This document shows positions 1 through 9,090 of a DNA stretch of 39,527 nt, one piece after another (position 1 is the first letter of the stretch; every line of letters starts with the position of its first letter). This DNA is from a virus: positions 1 through 39,527 of the IMG/VR virus record IMGVR_UViG_3300025828_003715, one strand, 5' to 3'. Below the pieces are notes generated by a model. It did not search any database and had not been told where the DNA came from. It saw only the letters and a list, made by a program, of their open reading frames with translations. The translations under genes and the position numbers were made by a program.

Positions 1-525
1 CACCACAGTCTGCAAACAAGCAACGATAAACTCAAAAGCCTTAGCCAGCTCAGACTTAACAGAAGCCTCCTTAGGAACCTTGATTTCACCCTTAACAGGG
101 AACCACTCCATCTTAGAACCGCTAACACGGCACGGCTGATGATGCCACCACTCCGAAGCCACGGTCTTACGAATACCGTACTCTTCAGCAATCTTGTTTA
201 CCTGTGAGGTAGAGATAGCGCCCTTCTTGATAATACGGAAGTCAACCGCATAACCGTAACCATCAAACTTTGGCTGGCTCATATGATATGAACCCTGGAA
301 GCCTGCACGGTTGATGCGGTCAGGGTTAGCTGCCAGATTGAAACCGGGCCTACGGCGCTTATAGCCATCATACAGGTACTTCTGCTGCTGATAGGTGCGG
401 ACACCAGACACAACAGCAACCTTGCCCGCAATACGCTGATCAGCGAAGAACGCTTCCAGACGGGCCTTAAACTTCGGGTGAAGATCCTTCACGTTCACCC
501 TGCTACTTGTAACAGGAATAGTCAT
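1..525 (-). CDS. M15-family peptidase (VanY/L-Ala-D-Glu type) endolysin, 3' end cut by the window edge
   Basis: Peptidoglycan-cleaving lysin. The open frame starts at the ATG at 525 and runs without a stop to base 1, giving 175 visible residues, so the C-terminus lies outside the window. Visible M15 signatures are His81 and Asp95 in a segment reading SYHMSQPKFDGYGYAVDF and the later ASEWWHHQ motif (Glu125, His128). These are the zinc ligands and catalytic Glu expected of D,D- or L,D-peptidases of the VanY/peptidoglycan-hydrolase group. The H-to-D spacing is longer than in classical VanY (SxHxxGxAxD), as in several phage lysins. An AAAGGA Shine-Dalgarno lies about 7 nt before the ATG. It follows the terminator behind the tail tube gene, so it is probably transcribed separately. 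A C-terminal cell-wall-binding part may lie beyond the edge. The family call is firm; exact bond specificity is unknown. Confidence 0.88.
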   Translation of the reverse strand, partial: MTIPVTSSRVNVKDLHPKFKARLEAFFADQRIAGKVAVVSGVRTYQQQKYLYDGYKRRRPGFNLAANPDRINRAGFQGSYHMSQPKFDGYGYAVDFRIIKKGAISTSQVNKIAEEYGIRKTVASEWWHHQPCRVSGSKMEWFPVKGEIKVPKEASVKSELAKAFEFIVACLQTVV

Positions 526-600
526 TCGATAATCCTTTGCTAGAGAATAACTTGCCTACCTACACTACCAAAAACCTACACACTCAGTCAAGCAAAATAA

Positions 601-630
601 AAAAGAAAAAGCGCCACCCGAAGGTGACGC
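601..630 (-). terminator. Rho-independent terminator after the tail tube gene
   Basis: On the minus strand the sequence reads GCGTCACC-TTCG-GGTGGCGC, an 8-bp stem (one G-U pair) closed by a stable UUCG tetraloop, followed by TTTTTCTTTTTT. It lies 46 nt past the tail tube stop and upstream of the lysin start, so it should end the sheath-tube transcript. Confidence 0.93.
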
Positions 631-675
631 TCTTTCTCAAGTGTCTAGTTTAAGTTGAACTAGATAACGTATTTA

Positions 676-1125
676 TCAGGTGCCCTGACCCACAGATGAA
701 ACTGAGAAAGTCATAGAAAGAGTAGCGGGAGCGCCAGAAGAAGCGTCACCGTCAGGCTCAGTCAGACCCACCAGCAGACACTTCGCATAGCTACGCTCAG
801 AACCCGGAACCTGAAGGTCACAATCCAGTGTGAAAACGCTAATGTCGTAGTACGCACGACCAACAAGCTGTCTTAATGCCTGAAGGTCAGAGTAGTCTTC
901 GATATCATCTGTAGCAAACCGGCTAACAGTAATGTCACCGATTTCAGATGGGGCACAAAGGACCTCTGGATGAATCTTACCGCCGTCATAAACCTTTTCA
1001 ACAGCAGCGCTAATCTCACCACCGCTTACGGTAGTGAAATACTGCCCGTTGTTAAAGTTGGGAGCAGTACTGCCGTCACTAGGCTCAATCGTAGCGACAA
1101 TTTGCCGTTGTGTTGCTTTAGCCAT
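676..1125 (-). CDS. Tail tube protein (contractile tail)
   Basis: Protein of 149 residues immediately downstream (13 nt) of the tail sheath gene, the standard position for the myovirus tail tube. It polymerises into the inner tube through which DNA passes. The sequence is a short, mostly beta-type protein with no membrane segment (for example GDITVSRFATDDIEDYSDL and a C-terminal run rich in Ser and Thr), which fits the gp19/FII-type tube fold, but I recognise no diagnostic motif. The start is well supported: AAGGAGATATGATTA precedes ATG. A strong terminator follows. The call rests on sheath adjacency, size and composition; a structural match would confirm it. Confidence 0.78.
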   Translation of the reverse strand: MAKATQRQIVATIEPSDGSTAPNFNNGQYFTTVSGGEISAAVEKVYDGGKIHPEVLCAPSEIGDITVSRFATDDIEDYSDLQALRQLVGRAYYDISVFTLDCDLQVPGSERSYAKCLLVGLTEPDGDASSGAPATLSMTFSVSSVGQGT

Positions 1126-1138
1126 TAATCATATCTCC

Positions 1139-2686
1139 TTAAACTAGAGGATCACTCAGATTGCTCTTCGTGACCACAATGTCAATCAAATCAGCCACGC
1201 CAGAAACACGCACACCAACAGTAGCTTTAACTAGACCAGTCGCAAGCTGCGAGTTGGGGTTGTTGGTGGCATTAACCGAAACCGTGTAACCCGGATCAAT
1301 TTGTGCACCTTCAATATCAAACGCAGCATACAGACCATCCTGAAGAGCGATCGGCTGAAGGAAGTTCTTGATTGAAGAACGAATGTTTGCAAAGAGGTTG
1401 CCTCGTGCATCAATCGTGGAGAAAACAAACCGTTCCATACGATCCTCAATACCGATCACAATGTAGTTCATTGTGTCCTGCTGAGTGATGTAACGCCAGT
1501 TGGTCTCATCGTTAGAAGCCGACCGGGCACCATACACACGGATTGAGTTATTTACCTTGCGGATAGCGTTGATTCTGGCCTTATCGAGAGTTTCAGCAGT
1601 GGTAGGAGTAACGTCCTGATAAAGATCAGAAATGCCTACCGCTGAAGAAATCACACCGGCACCGGCACGCCACGGACCGCCCGCCGCATCAACCGCTTTA
1701 GCTCTAGCAGCCGCAGCGTAACTTTCCGGAGAAATGTTGATCGTGGAAGTCGTAACAGTTGACTCACCCGTCGCAAGCTCAGCAGAGTTAGGTGAAGTAA
1801 CCTTAATGTGTGGCCAGTAGAAAGCCATGCACTTAGCGTTTGCGTCAGAGTAGTACGATGAAACGCTGGTCTTAGCCGTAGCTGACGAATCACCCAGGGT
1901 GAAAGCACAAAGGGCAATACGGTTGTTGTTAGCAGCGTGGGTACGCAAAGCGTCCCAAACCGCAGTACCAGTGTAACCCGGAGCTGCAACAGCGCCACTC
2001 TTAAGGTTCACGCTGAAGCACGTTGACACATCCGGATCGGAATCGAATGTACCATCAAGCGCATCCACGATGTGATCCGCTGTGACTGCCGTACCATCTG
2101 ACCCTCCAGAAAGGTTCGTGTCAGCAAGCGAATCTGGGTCATTCGATGAAGTTGCGTCGTCAGCAGCAACGATCAGATGACTGACCGTTGAAGAGTTGAC
2201 GAACGAAACAGCATCATCAACATCCACAAGATCACGACTAGACAGAAGAAGTGTGCTATCTAGCGAAATCTTAAGCCGGAAATAACCGGAAAGAATGTTG
2301 CTGTCATCGCTGTTGTTCTCAACAGCGACAGAAAGGTTGTTGCCCCAAGCGCCCTTGTTCTTTGACGTAAGCGTCATAGTAGCAGAACCGCTTGAATCGT
2401 TCAACGTAATCGAAGAAGTCGCCGCATCGTCCGCATCATAGTTGATCGCACGGAACACATAGCAACGAGAACCGCCCTCATCAAAGAAGGTCTTCACGTG
2501 GGAATACATATTCCCTGACTGGTAGTTACCATAGTAGGTCGTGTAGTCGCTGAAGCTGCGAAGGAGCGTAGGCTCAGTCGTTGATCCACGCTCAGCAGTG
2601 CCAACCATAAACACCTGTCCAGCCACATTGTTAGTAGTGCCCACAGGACCAGTACGCACTGCAGTGGTGACATTAACTCCCGGCAT
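1139..2686 (-). CDS. Contractile tail sheath protein
   Basis: Forms the outer contractile sheath of the tail. The N-terminus (MPGVNVTTAVRTGPVGTTNN, then GQVFMVGTAERG) is the typical start of phage sheath proteins, followed by the SFSDYTTYYGN and FFDEGG(S)RCYVFR segments of the sheath N-terminal domain. A threonine/serine-rich insertion (roughly residues 95-230) precedes the conserved C-terminal domain, where IRKVNNSIRVYGARS, INYIVIGIEDRMERFVF-like text and the C-terminal VSGVADLIDIVV strand are seen. The frame can be extended to 2698, but GGAGG sits 5 nt before the ATG at 2686, so that is the start (515 aa). The leader upstream contains two perfect palindromes. The gene establishes that the phage is a myovirus. 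Confidence 0.95.
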   Translation of the reverse strand: MPGVNVTTAVRTGPVGTTNNVAGQVFMVGTAERGSTTEPTLLRSFSDYTTYYGNYQSGNMYSHVKTFFDEGGSRCYVFRAINYDADDAATSSITLNDSSGSATMTLTSKNKGAWGNNLSVAVENNSDDSNILSGYFRLKISLDSTLLLSSRDLVDVDDAVSFVNSSTVSHLIVAADDATSSNDPDSLADTNLSGGSDGTAVTADHIVDALDGTFDSDPDVSTCFSVNLKSGAVAAPGYTGTAVWDALRTHAANNNRIALCAFTLGDSSATAKTSVSSYYSDANAKCMAFYWPHIKVTSPNSAELATGESTVTTSTINISPESYAAAARAKAVDAAGGPWRAGAGVISSAVGISDLYQDVTPTTAETLDKARINAIRKVNNSIRVYGARSASNDETNWRYITQQDTMNYIVIGIEDRMERFVFSTIDARGNLFANIRSSIKNFLQPIALQDGLYAAFDIEGAQIDPGYTVSVNATNNPNSQLATGLVKATVGVRVSGVADLIDIVVTKSNLSDPLV

Positions 2687-2711
2687 AATTGCCTCCATAT
2701 TATTGTAGTTA

Positions 2712-2759
2712 CAATACTAGTATTGAACATGCCCTGCGGGGATACGCAAAGCGTACGCT
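2712..2759 (-). promoter_or_regulatory. Structured leader of the sheath gene with two perfect palindromes
   Basis: The 133-nt gap before the sheath gene has a 14-bp perfect palindrome CAATACTAGTATTG (2712-2725) and a 10-bp palindrome AGCGTACGCT (2750-2759). The latter overlaps a TACGC-aaa-GCGTA hairpin. They sit 26 to 73 nt before the sheath ATG and could be an operator or an mRNA hairpin. I see no convincing -35/-10 pair; TTTACT (minus strand) near 2786-2791 is the best -35 candidate. Confidence 0.4.
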
Positions 2760-2819
2760 CTATCAAATTTTATTTTACCATGCGAGAAGTAAAGTCGAGT
2801 GTAACTAACGTGACTACGG

Positions 2820-3035
2820 TCAAGAATCAGATTGTTTGTTTAACTTTTCACGTTCTTCTTCGATAACAGCATCCCAATCAACAGTTCCCTTGTCGTTTAA
2901 GGGAAGACTTGTGCGTTTCACAACCTCCGCATAACGGCTCAAAACCTGTTTCCGGTACTCAAGCACATCTTCACGAGTAGGGGCTACTGTGAGAGAATAG
3001 TCTCTTAGTTCTTCAAGTTCTTCTTCTGTACTCAT
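2820..3035 (-). CDS. Small acidic hypothetical protein
   Basis: Protein of 71 residues that I do not recognise. It is highly charged and predicted largely helical (STEEELEELRDYSL, then VIEEEREKLNKQSDS at the C-terminus), with no cysteine and no membrane segment. Its ATG lies 4 nt after the stop of the 61-residue gene at 3040-3225 and has no clear Shine-Dalgarno, which suggests translational coupling by reinitiation. The position between the giant polyvalent protein and the sheath gene suggests a small accessory tail or chaperone protein, but nothing in the sequence proves this. Confidence 0.6.
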   Translation of the reverse strand: MSTEEELEELRDYSLTVAPTREDVLEYRKQVLSRYAEVVKRTSLPLNDKGTVDWDAVIEEEREKLNKQSDS

Positions 3036-3039
3036 ATCG

Positions 3040-3225
3040 TTAGTCTAACTCATCTAAGGTCGCAGCGGGGTCGCTGAGTAAAGAATTCTTTTTGCGAGAC
3101 TTACCGTCGTCCCAAAAATCTTGACCAGTGCGTGCTTTACGGGTGTGCCGCAACCAATAATCACTTTGTTCCCTTATCTTAGGGTCTCTTAACAGCTCTC
3201 GCCACGTTTTAGCTGATGATCTCAT
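3040..3225 (-). CDS. Small basic hypothetical protein
   Basis: Protein of 61 residues, unrecognised. The N-terminal two thirds is rich in Arg, Lys and Trp (KTWRELLRDPKIREQSDYW), the tail is acidic (PAATLDELD). AAAGGA lies 8-9 nt before the ATG, a good ribosome binding site. It starts 13 nt after the stop of the 1950-residue gene and is followed 4 nt later by another small gene, so the three look co-transcribed. Nearly the same C-terminal wording (TATLDELD) also occurs inside the 1950-residue protein (near residue 1568), and the shared wording may point to a common processing site or partner; this is speculative. Confidence 0.6.
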   Translation of the reverse strand: MRSSAKTWRELLRDPKIREQSDYWLRHTRKARTGQDFWDDGKSRKKNSLLSDPAATLDELD

Positions 3226-3237
3226 CTTTTATTCCTT

Positions 3238-6200
3238 TCAAGAAAATCTAGGCCACAAGCCCGTACTTAAATAAGCAAACACTGCTGCTTCCTTAATGTT
3301 GAAATTATAGCCGCCTTCAGGACGCTCCGATCTCCACGGCTTCAAAAGATCATTTGATAACCAGTTAACAGGTCTAGAGCTACCTAACACAACAATCTCA
3401 GATTCTTCACCCTGACCTAAAGAACCAGTAGTAATACGAGGATTATCAAGATATCCGATACCCATAATAAGTTGAGCAGGAACCACATCATGCTGAAGAA
3501 CGTGGGTAGGCTCACCCAGTTCACCAACCTCTGCCATCTGTTCTATCCTATCGTCAGCAGTACCATACTTATTGCCAGCAAACCCCAAAGCAATCCCTAT
3601 GTCGGTACTCCACGACTCCAAACCGCGAGTCACAGATGGTTCACGTCCACTAGGAAGCCCGTCGTCATCCCCAACAACATTCGGGATGTAAGTACCTCTA
3701 AACACACTAAGTTCAGTAATACCCGCATCTTCCAAGTATTTCTGTGTTGTGGAATACTGACCTCTAACCCAAGCATCAATAAACGGTGTCAGAAGTTCTT
3801 GAATTTCAAAAATTTCTTCTATACCGGCATCAATCTCTGAGGGTTCATGAGAAACATCAATATCAAACTCTTCTCCCAAAACTGTTTTAACACGTTCAGA
3901 TAAGAAGTCCCAATGGAACACTTCACTTCGCGCTTCACCCCAATGGATTTGAATAGCTTTAGCAATCCGACTCCCCACCCATGCTTCATTCTCAGTCACT
4001 TCTTTTTCATACTCTCTCATTTGTGAAGGAGTAAAACCAGTAGTATCTCGTTGACGTGAAGTAATTAAATCATTTATTGCAGCAAAAATTTCATACGTTG
4101 CATCAGTACGTTGTTTACCAGAAAGAGAACCACCAAGCTCAAACGCTTCCTCTAGCTTTTTCTGCAACGGCAACAAATCATCCTCAGTAGACAATTCCGC
4201 CACCACCGTTTTTAATGCTTTCTGATCTTCCCTTAAATGCACACCATCCACAACATCAGCCACAGGACGAGGCTTTCCTTCATGAATATCTGGAACAGAA
4301 GAGCCAGTCAAACGATCTTTATCCCAACCCGTCAGTTTTTCAGGCCCTGGAGGAAGCCCAAAATCTGGCGCAGACGAACGAACCGTATCCAACTCATCAA
4401 GCGTGGCAGTCATATCATCCACAATCGTGGGACGAGCTTCGCTTTGAACAATTTCTACAGCTTCAGGAATAGTACGCCACTCGCCCATTCCCGAAACCTG
4501 CCAACCGCGTGCCCCGTCAACTGACGGATTCACCGTAACGACACCAACTTCATTAGGGTCAAGATCAGCGTACGCCTGATAATTAGGAGTCCAAAACAGA
4601 GGGTCGGGACGGTTCGGAACATTGTACTGCCGCCAATACGAATATTCTCTATAGAAATCTCCACGCTCTTCCATCGTAGACGGCGTAGCTGATAAAAGTC
4701 TCTTTCTCTCATTTTCTGGCATGCTCTTAGTCCAGGCAGCGATCTCCGACTTCATTCGCTCCACGGCAGCTGGCCCCGTATCGTCACGGACAGCTTCACG
4801 CATTTCATGAATACCACGAACGATCGAATCCGCAACCAACGGGTCAGTCGTAAAGCTAATAGCGTCGGATACGCCGCCGCCCAACCCTGCAGGAACTTCA
4901 CCTGATTCGTCTCTTAACTGGGCACGAGTTTTAAACCCTCCATCTTGCAAACCACTCAAACCTGTAGTTACATGTAACAATCCTTGTGGAAGGTTTTCCC
5001 ACATGCCTCTCTCAGCCCTAGCGGAATAACCATACCGCTGCCACGCCTCCGACCTCTCATCATTTTCAGTACCCCAAACCTCTCTAGGGTTACCTATGTC
5101 AATCTTATTTAGTACGATAGCCCGAGTGATTTCAGCTTGCCAAGCCTTTTCGATTTCACGCCTAACTGTCATAGCCGCATCAGCGTCATCCGATGGCAGG
5201 GCATCGTAAACTGATCCAATATCAGCAAGGCCGGGTCGCTCATCTCTAGGCACGGGTAAACCATCATCAGCAATAACTTGCGTCTTAAACAACTCAGGAC
5301 GCTCTCTCAATAATTCAACACCACGCTCCCATGTTACCTTCCCCTCTTCAGTATAGCCGACAGGAGGAGGCCCAGGCACCCAAAAACCGCCATCATCAGT
5401 TTCGACAACACCTCCCCCAGGAATCTCCGTAGACTCTGGAACGATATCATCAACCGACCGGGCCATAACCGAAGCCACTTCATCCTCAGCATCATCCAAA
5501 TCATCAATCATTTCAGAAACAGCATCATCCCGATCAGAACGCAACTGATCAGACAAACCACGCAACTCAGCCAAACGCTCCTTCTGCCGCAAAAACTCAG
5601 GAATCTTACCCTCATACTCGGCAAACTCTTCACGCTGACGCTCCAACCCCGCAACAGGATCAAGACCATCCAACGGCACATCATTCTCATCCATATAATC
5701 CAACAAACGCCACAACACCTGACCCGTCATCTCCGAATCAGCATCAGCCGTATGCCACGAGAAATCCTCCAACCCGAAAAACTCCTGCAACTTCTTCAAC
5801 GAAGCACTACCCGGACCATCCTCAACCCCAGCACGCTTAGCAATATTGCCCAAACCCATCGTGTCAAAATACGTCACCTCATCCAAATCAAACGACGGCA
5901 CACCATCAGGATCATGACGCTGACGCTCCAACTCCATACGCTTCAAATCAAACGCAGCATTATGCGCCATAAACACCACATCAGAACCATCAGAATCGCC
6001 ATTAGCAAAACGCATAAACTCCTGCAACACCGTAGGCATATCAGGCTGCTTCGCCAAAAACTCCGGAGACATAGGCTTACCATCAGCATCAATCAAATTC
6101 GCTTGAGACCAATCAGACAACTCATCATACTCCACATTCACATACATGGAGAAACGATCAACAATCACACCATCAACATAAACCACGCCACCCAACTGAA

Positions 6201-9090
6201 CAATACGGTCCTCATCAACCTCATCCGGATCCATACGCCCAGCAGTCTCCGTATCAAAAACCACCACACGCTTACCCTTAAGAAGCTGCGACACCTCTCT
6301 CCACGAAGTCGCCTCAGCCAACTCATCACGCAAACCAGAACCAGCAAGATGCGGAGGAGGAGAGAACGGTGCCCACACCTTATCTACAAGAACACCATCT
6401 CTAAACAACTCAGGTTCGTCTACCTGTGCCTGAGCTAACTCGCCAAGAATTCTATTCTTCCGATCTTCCGACTCGGCATCAGAAAGCATTTGAGACGTGG
6501 CTGAAGGATCACTCGCAACCCTAGGAAGCAAGCTGCCACGCTGCTTCCCCTGATCTACATCCCTCACCACTCGACGGGCTTCGTAAGTGGAGTAGGCAGT
6601 ATCTGCTTCTTGTCTACCTGCCAAAGCAGTCAAAGGAGGAAGGTCGTCTTCAGACCAGTCACGGTCCGTCAAAATAAACTTAAGCTCCTCAGGAATAATC
6701 TGCTTCGAATACTTGTCAAACATCTGAGGAAGATTGCTTTCTTCTCCGTCTGTACCTGCCGGAATTCTTCGCCTTCCTGTAACGTGAGCCGAAATTACTT
6801 CCGCTAAAACTTCCATGCTTTCAGTCCGCTCCATCCGCCTCTTGAGTAACGGATCTAAGCCGGGAGTGTTTTGTGAGACACCATACTTTATTTGAATATA
6901 ATCATTAGGCGTATAACCCAAAATAGAAGATACGTAAGCATGGTCAGTGCTCCTCGTCCGTAATTCAAAATCTCTATTGTAAGTCTCAAGCCACGGCCTA
7001 TTTTCACTTATCCACTGTTGGGGAGCTTGACGAATAGGTGAATCATTTCTAAAAATGTAATCACCATTTCTTTCTTGTCTGTCAAGCTCACGAAGAGCTT
7101 CTTGCCTACGACTTAACGTCTCTGTTAAAATAGTAACTCTACGAGCATTCTCAGGATCGTCTATCTGTTTCTGAATATTTTCGATCTCGCCCTCAAGACG
7201 TATCTTCTCTCTAAAGAAAGCATCTGCAGCCAACAAAGAATCAATCCGGTGAACCGCTTCATGCACAGCAACTTGGTCTAGAGGTGTTTCAGATAAGCCC
7301 ACCTCCTGAAAATCATTACGCAACCTTCCAAGCGTAGCTAAACTCTTTAACCCCAAAGGAATATCTACACCATCAGGCCCATCATCAGGATTAAACCTCT
7401 TAATGGTACCGGCTTTCCGATCAATAACTAAATGCTCATCTAAGCCCAACATTTGCGGAGTGAGGACTAACACGCCAGTTGCAGAATTAAACGTACCACC
7501 AATTTTATTGTCATCAAGCAGTTCAATACGAAGTTCTGTTGGACGATACTCAGGACTTAGACCATCTGTAGACTTTCTAATTTTACGCAACAAATCTTCA
7601 TTCTCTGCACCGCCAGGAATGAAACGTAAAATGCCCTGCATTTTTTTATCTTTCAGGGTTTCCTCCGTAAACACGACTTTGATATCTTGTGGCTTAGTAA
7701 CTTCTTTAAGCTCAGTTTTCAACTCAGCTAAACGTTCACGAAGCTGAGAAGCTAATGGATGTTCGCCGTCAGCCTCAAGTCTCTGAATTGCAATCTCACC
7801 TGTTTCAATGTCTCTCAAAACCTGACTAATAACATCAAAATTCTGATACTGTCCACTTAACTCACCGGCACGTTCAACTAACCGATTCTCAGGAATTATC
7901 CCCAAAGTAGAACTAAGCTCAGTAGCCTCATCAGCACGCCGTGCAGCTAAATCCGACTTTGCGCTAGCTACCGTCTGACCAATACTATCGCTACGACGCC
8001 TAAAAGCATGGCCTGTATAATATTCGTAATCTTTAAATCCGGCATTCTGTAAAAATAGCCTATCTATCAATTCGGGATTATCAGCCATGTACTGCAGCTG
8101 GTTTGCAAGACCCAAATGGGTTTCAGTGCTGCCCGTAGAAGCTGTATTCCTATCTAACCAATCAGCATGGTAACGAACCTTATCAAAATCATCAGCAGCA
8201 TAAGCATTAATTAATTCTTTTATATGATGATCGTGCCAAGTCGTCACAGGCAACGCAGCGGCCATCGCTTGTAAGAACCGAACGTCATCCTCGTCAACTG
8301 TCTCGATCATGTCTGCTACAGATCGCCTCCGTCTGCGTGCTTCATCTTCTAAAAACTTTAAGCGAGAACGAAAACGGCTAATAGATTGTCTATCGCCATC
8401 ACGAAGCATAGCAGCCATACTTTCACCCAAAGTAAAGTTCGCATAGCGGTAAGAAGGAGACTCCCCGCTTCGGCCCGTAGGCTTGCCGTGTAACCGCTCT
8501 TCCATGTACTGAAACAGTGTGATGCGGTTACGACGCTCCGCAATATCTATTGCAGCTGCCCGCTTAACAGGAATATTATTTAAACCCCGTAGCCGATCTT
8601 GAGACGCTTGAGTTATTAAACCACTTTCAACAGCTTCATCCGATAAAAGGTACTCAATCTTCGGACGAAAAGCGGCAAGGGCAGCGGAACCTTTATCAGT
8701 TGACACATCCACTACATCCACATCATCAACCGCATCATCAAAACGAGCCGACTCAGCCAACGACGGCCCCAAAACCCCACGAGGCAAAATGCCCTGAGAC
8801 TCCAAAAGCGAAGGCGAATCATCAGCCAACGTCCCCAAAGATCCACCCAACGTAGTAGAATCAGTATCTCTAAACGACGGCGTAAAATCCCAAACAGACC
8901 CGTCAGCACGAACAAACTCTACACGACCACGATCAACCTGACCGTACTCGCTCCAAATCTCACCCGTATCAATAAAGCGCAAATACGCCCCTTTAGGGCG
9001 CTCCCAAATCGTTCCATCCTGAACAAGACCATCAAGGTCACCGTCACGAGGAAACGGCACAAAAGGTACAACACGAGGTTTCCTAGCCAT
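3238..9090 (-). CDS. Giant polyvalent protein: metalloprotease motif, DEDDh exonuclease and ADP-ribosyltransferase domains
   Basis: A 1950-residue multidomain protein of the kind called polyvalent in phages, usually carried in the virion and injected. Seen in order: HEAVH at residues 610-614 within VAVHEAVHRIDSLL, a zinc-metalloprotease HExxH motif; a DnaQ/RNase T-like exonuclease at about 940-1125 with Asp946 and Glu948 (FDTETAG), Asp1048 (AHNAAFDLKR), and His1113/Asp1118 (HTADADSEMT), the complete DEDDh set; a module near 1370-1420 (LLHVTT ... GLGGG ... SFTTD) that may be a second transferase-like fold; and a C-terminal ADP-ribosyltransferase with Arg1798 (VFRGTY), Ser1828-Thr1829 (ESWSTD) and Glu1896-x-Glu1898, the R-S-ExE set of arginine-specific enzymes such as T4 Alt/ModA and VIP2. 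Long charged linkers join the parts. The start has no strong Shine-Dalgarno. Codon use changes sharply along the gene. Domain calls are by motif only. Confidence 0.85.
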   Translation of the reverse strand: MARKPRVVPFVPFPRDGDLDGLVQDGTIWERPKGAYLRFIDTGEIWSEYGQVDRGRVEFVRADGSVWDFTPSFRDTDSTTLGGSLGTLADDSPSLLESQGILPRGVLGPSLAESARFDDAVDDVDVVDVSTDKGSAALAAFRPKIEYLLSDEAVESGLITQASQDRLRGLNNIPVKRAAAIDIAERRNRITLFQYMEERLHGKPTGRSGESPSYRYANFTLGESMAAMLRDGDRQSISRFRSRLKFLEDEARRRRRSVADMIETVDEDDVRFLQAMAAALPVTTWHDHHIKELINAYAADDFDKVRYHADWLDRNTASTGSTETHLGLANQLQYMADNPELIDRLFLQNAGFKDYEYYTGHAFRRRSDSIGQTVASAKSDLAARRADEATELSSTLGIIPENRLVERAGELSGQYQNFDVISQVLRDIETGEIAIQRLEADGEHPLASQLRERLAELKTELKEVTKPQDIKVVFTEETLKDKKMQGILRFIPGGAENEDLLRKIRKSTDGLSPEYRPTELRIELLDDNKIGGTFNSATGVLVLTPQMLGLDEHLVIDRKAGTIKRFNPDDGPDGVDIPLGLKSLATLGRLRNDFQEVGLSETPLDQVAVHEAVHRIDSLLAADAFFREKIRLEGEIENIQKQIDDPENARRVTILTETLSRRQEALRELDRQERNGDYIFRNDSPIRQAPQQWISENRPWLETYNRDFELRTRSTDHAYVSSILGYTPNDYIQIKYGVSQNTPGLDPLLKRRMERTESMEVLAEVISAHVTGRRRIPAGTDGEESNLPQMFDKYSKQIIPEELKFILTDRDWSEDDLPPLTALAGRQEADTAYSTYEARRVVRDVDQGKQRGSLLPRVASDPSATSQMLSDAESEDRKNRILGELAQAQVDEPELFRDGVLVDKVWAPFSPPPHLAGSGLRDELAEATSWREVSQLLKGKRVVVFDTETAGRMDPDEVDEDRIVQLGGVVYVDGVIVDRFSMYVNVEYDELSDWSQANLIDADGKPMSPEFLAKQPDMPTVLQEFMRFANGDSDGSDVVFMAHNAAFDLKRMELERQRHDPDGVPSFDLDEVTYFDTMGLGNIAKRAGVEDGPGSASLKKLQEFFGLEDFSWHTADADSEMTGQVLWRLLDYMDENDVPLDGLDPVAGLERQREEFAEYEGKIPEFLRQKERLAELRGLSDQLRSDRDDAVSEMIDDLDDAEDEVASVMARSVDDIVPESTEIPGGGVVETDDGGFWVPGPPPVGYTEEGKVTWERGVELLRERPELFKTQVIADDGLPVPRDERPGLADIGSVYDALPSDDADAAMTVRREIEKAWQAEITRAIVLNKIDIGNPREVWGTENDERSEAWQRYGYSARAERGMWENLPQGLLHVTTGLSGLQDGGFKTRAQLRDESGEVPAGLGGGVSDAISFTTDPLVADSIVRGIHEMREAVRDDTGPAAVERMKSEIAAWTKSMPENERKRLLSATPSTMEERGDFYREYSYWRQYNVPNRPDPLFWTPNYQAYADLDPNEVGVVTVNPSVDGARGWQVSGMGEWRTIPEAVEIVQSEARPTIVDDMTATLDELDTVRSSAPDFGLPPGPEKLTGWDKDRLTGSSVPDIHEGKPRPVADVVDGVHLREDQKALKTVVAELSTEDDLLPLQKKLEEAFELGGSLSGKQRTDATYEIFAAINDLITSRQRDTTGFTPSQMREYEKEVTENEAWVGSRIAKAIQIHWGEARSEVFHWDFLSERVKTVLGEEFDIDVSHEPSEIDAGIEEIFEIQELLTPFIDAWVRGQYSTTQKYLEDAGITELSVFRGTYIPNVVGDDDGLPSGREPSVTRGLESWSTDIGIALGFAGNKYGTADDRIEQMAEVGELGEPTHVLQHDVVPAQLIMGIGYLDNPRITTGSLGQGEESEIVVLGSSRPVNWLSNDLLKPWRSERPEGGYNFNIKEAAVFAYLSTGLWPRFS

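Noticed and set aside
5752-6438. Long plus-strand open frame (228 codons)
   Set aside because: It lies opposite the exonuclease domain and its text is Arg/His/Ile/Thr-rich junk caused by the coding strand's third-position bias. The minus strand carries complete catalytic motifs.
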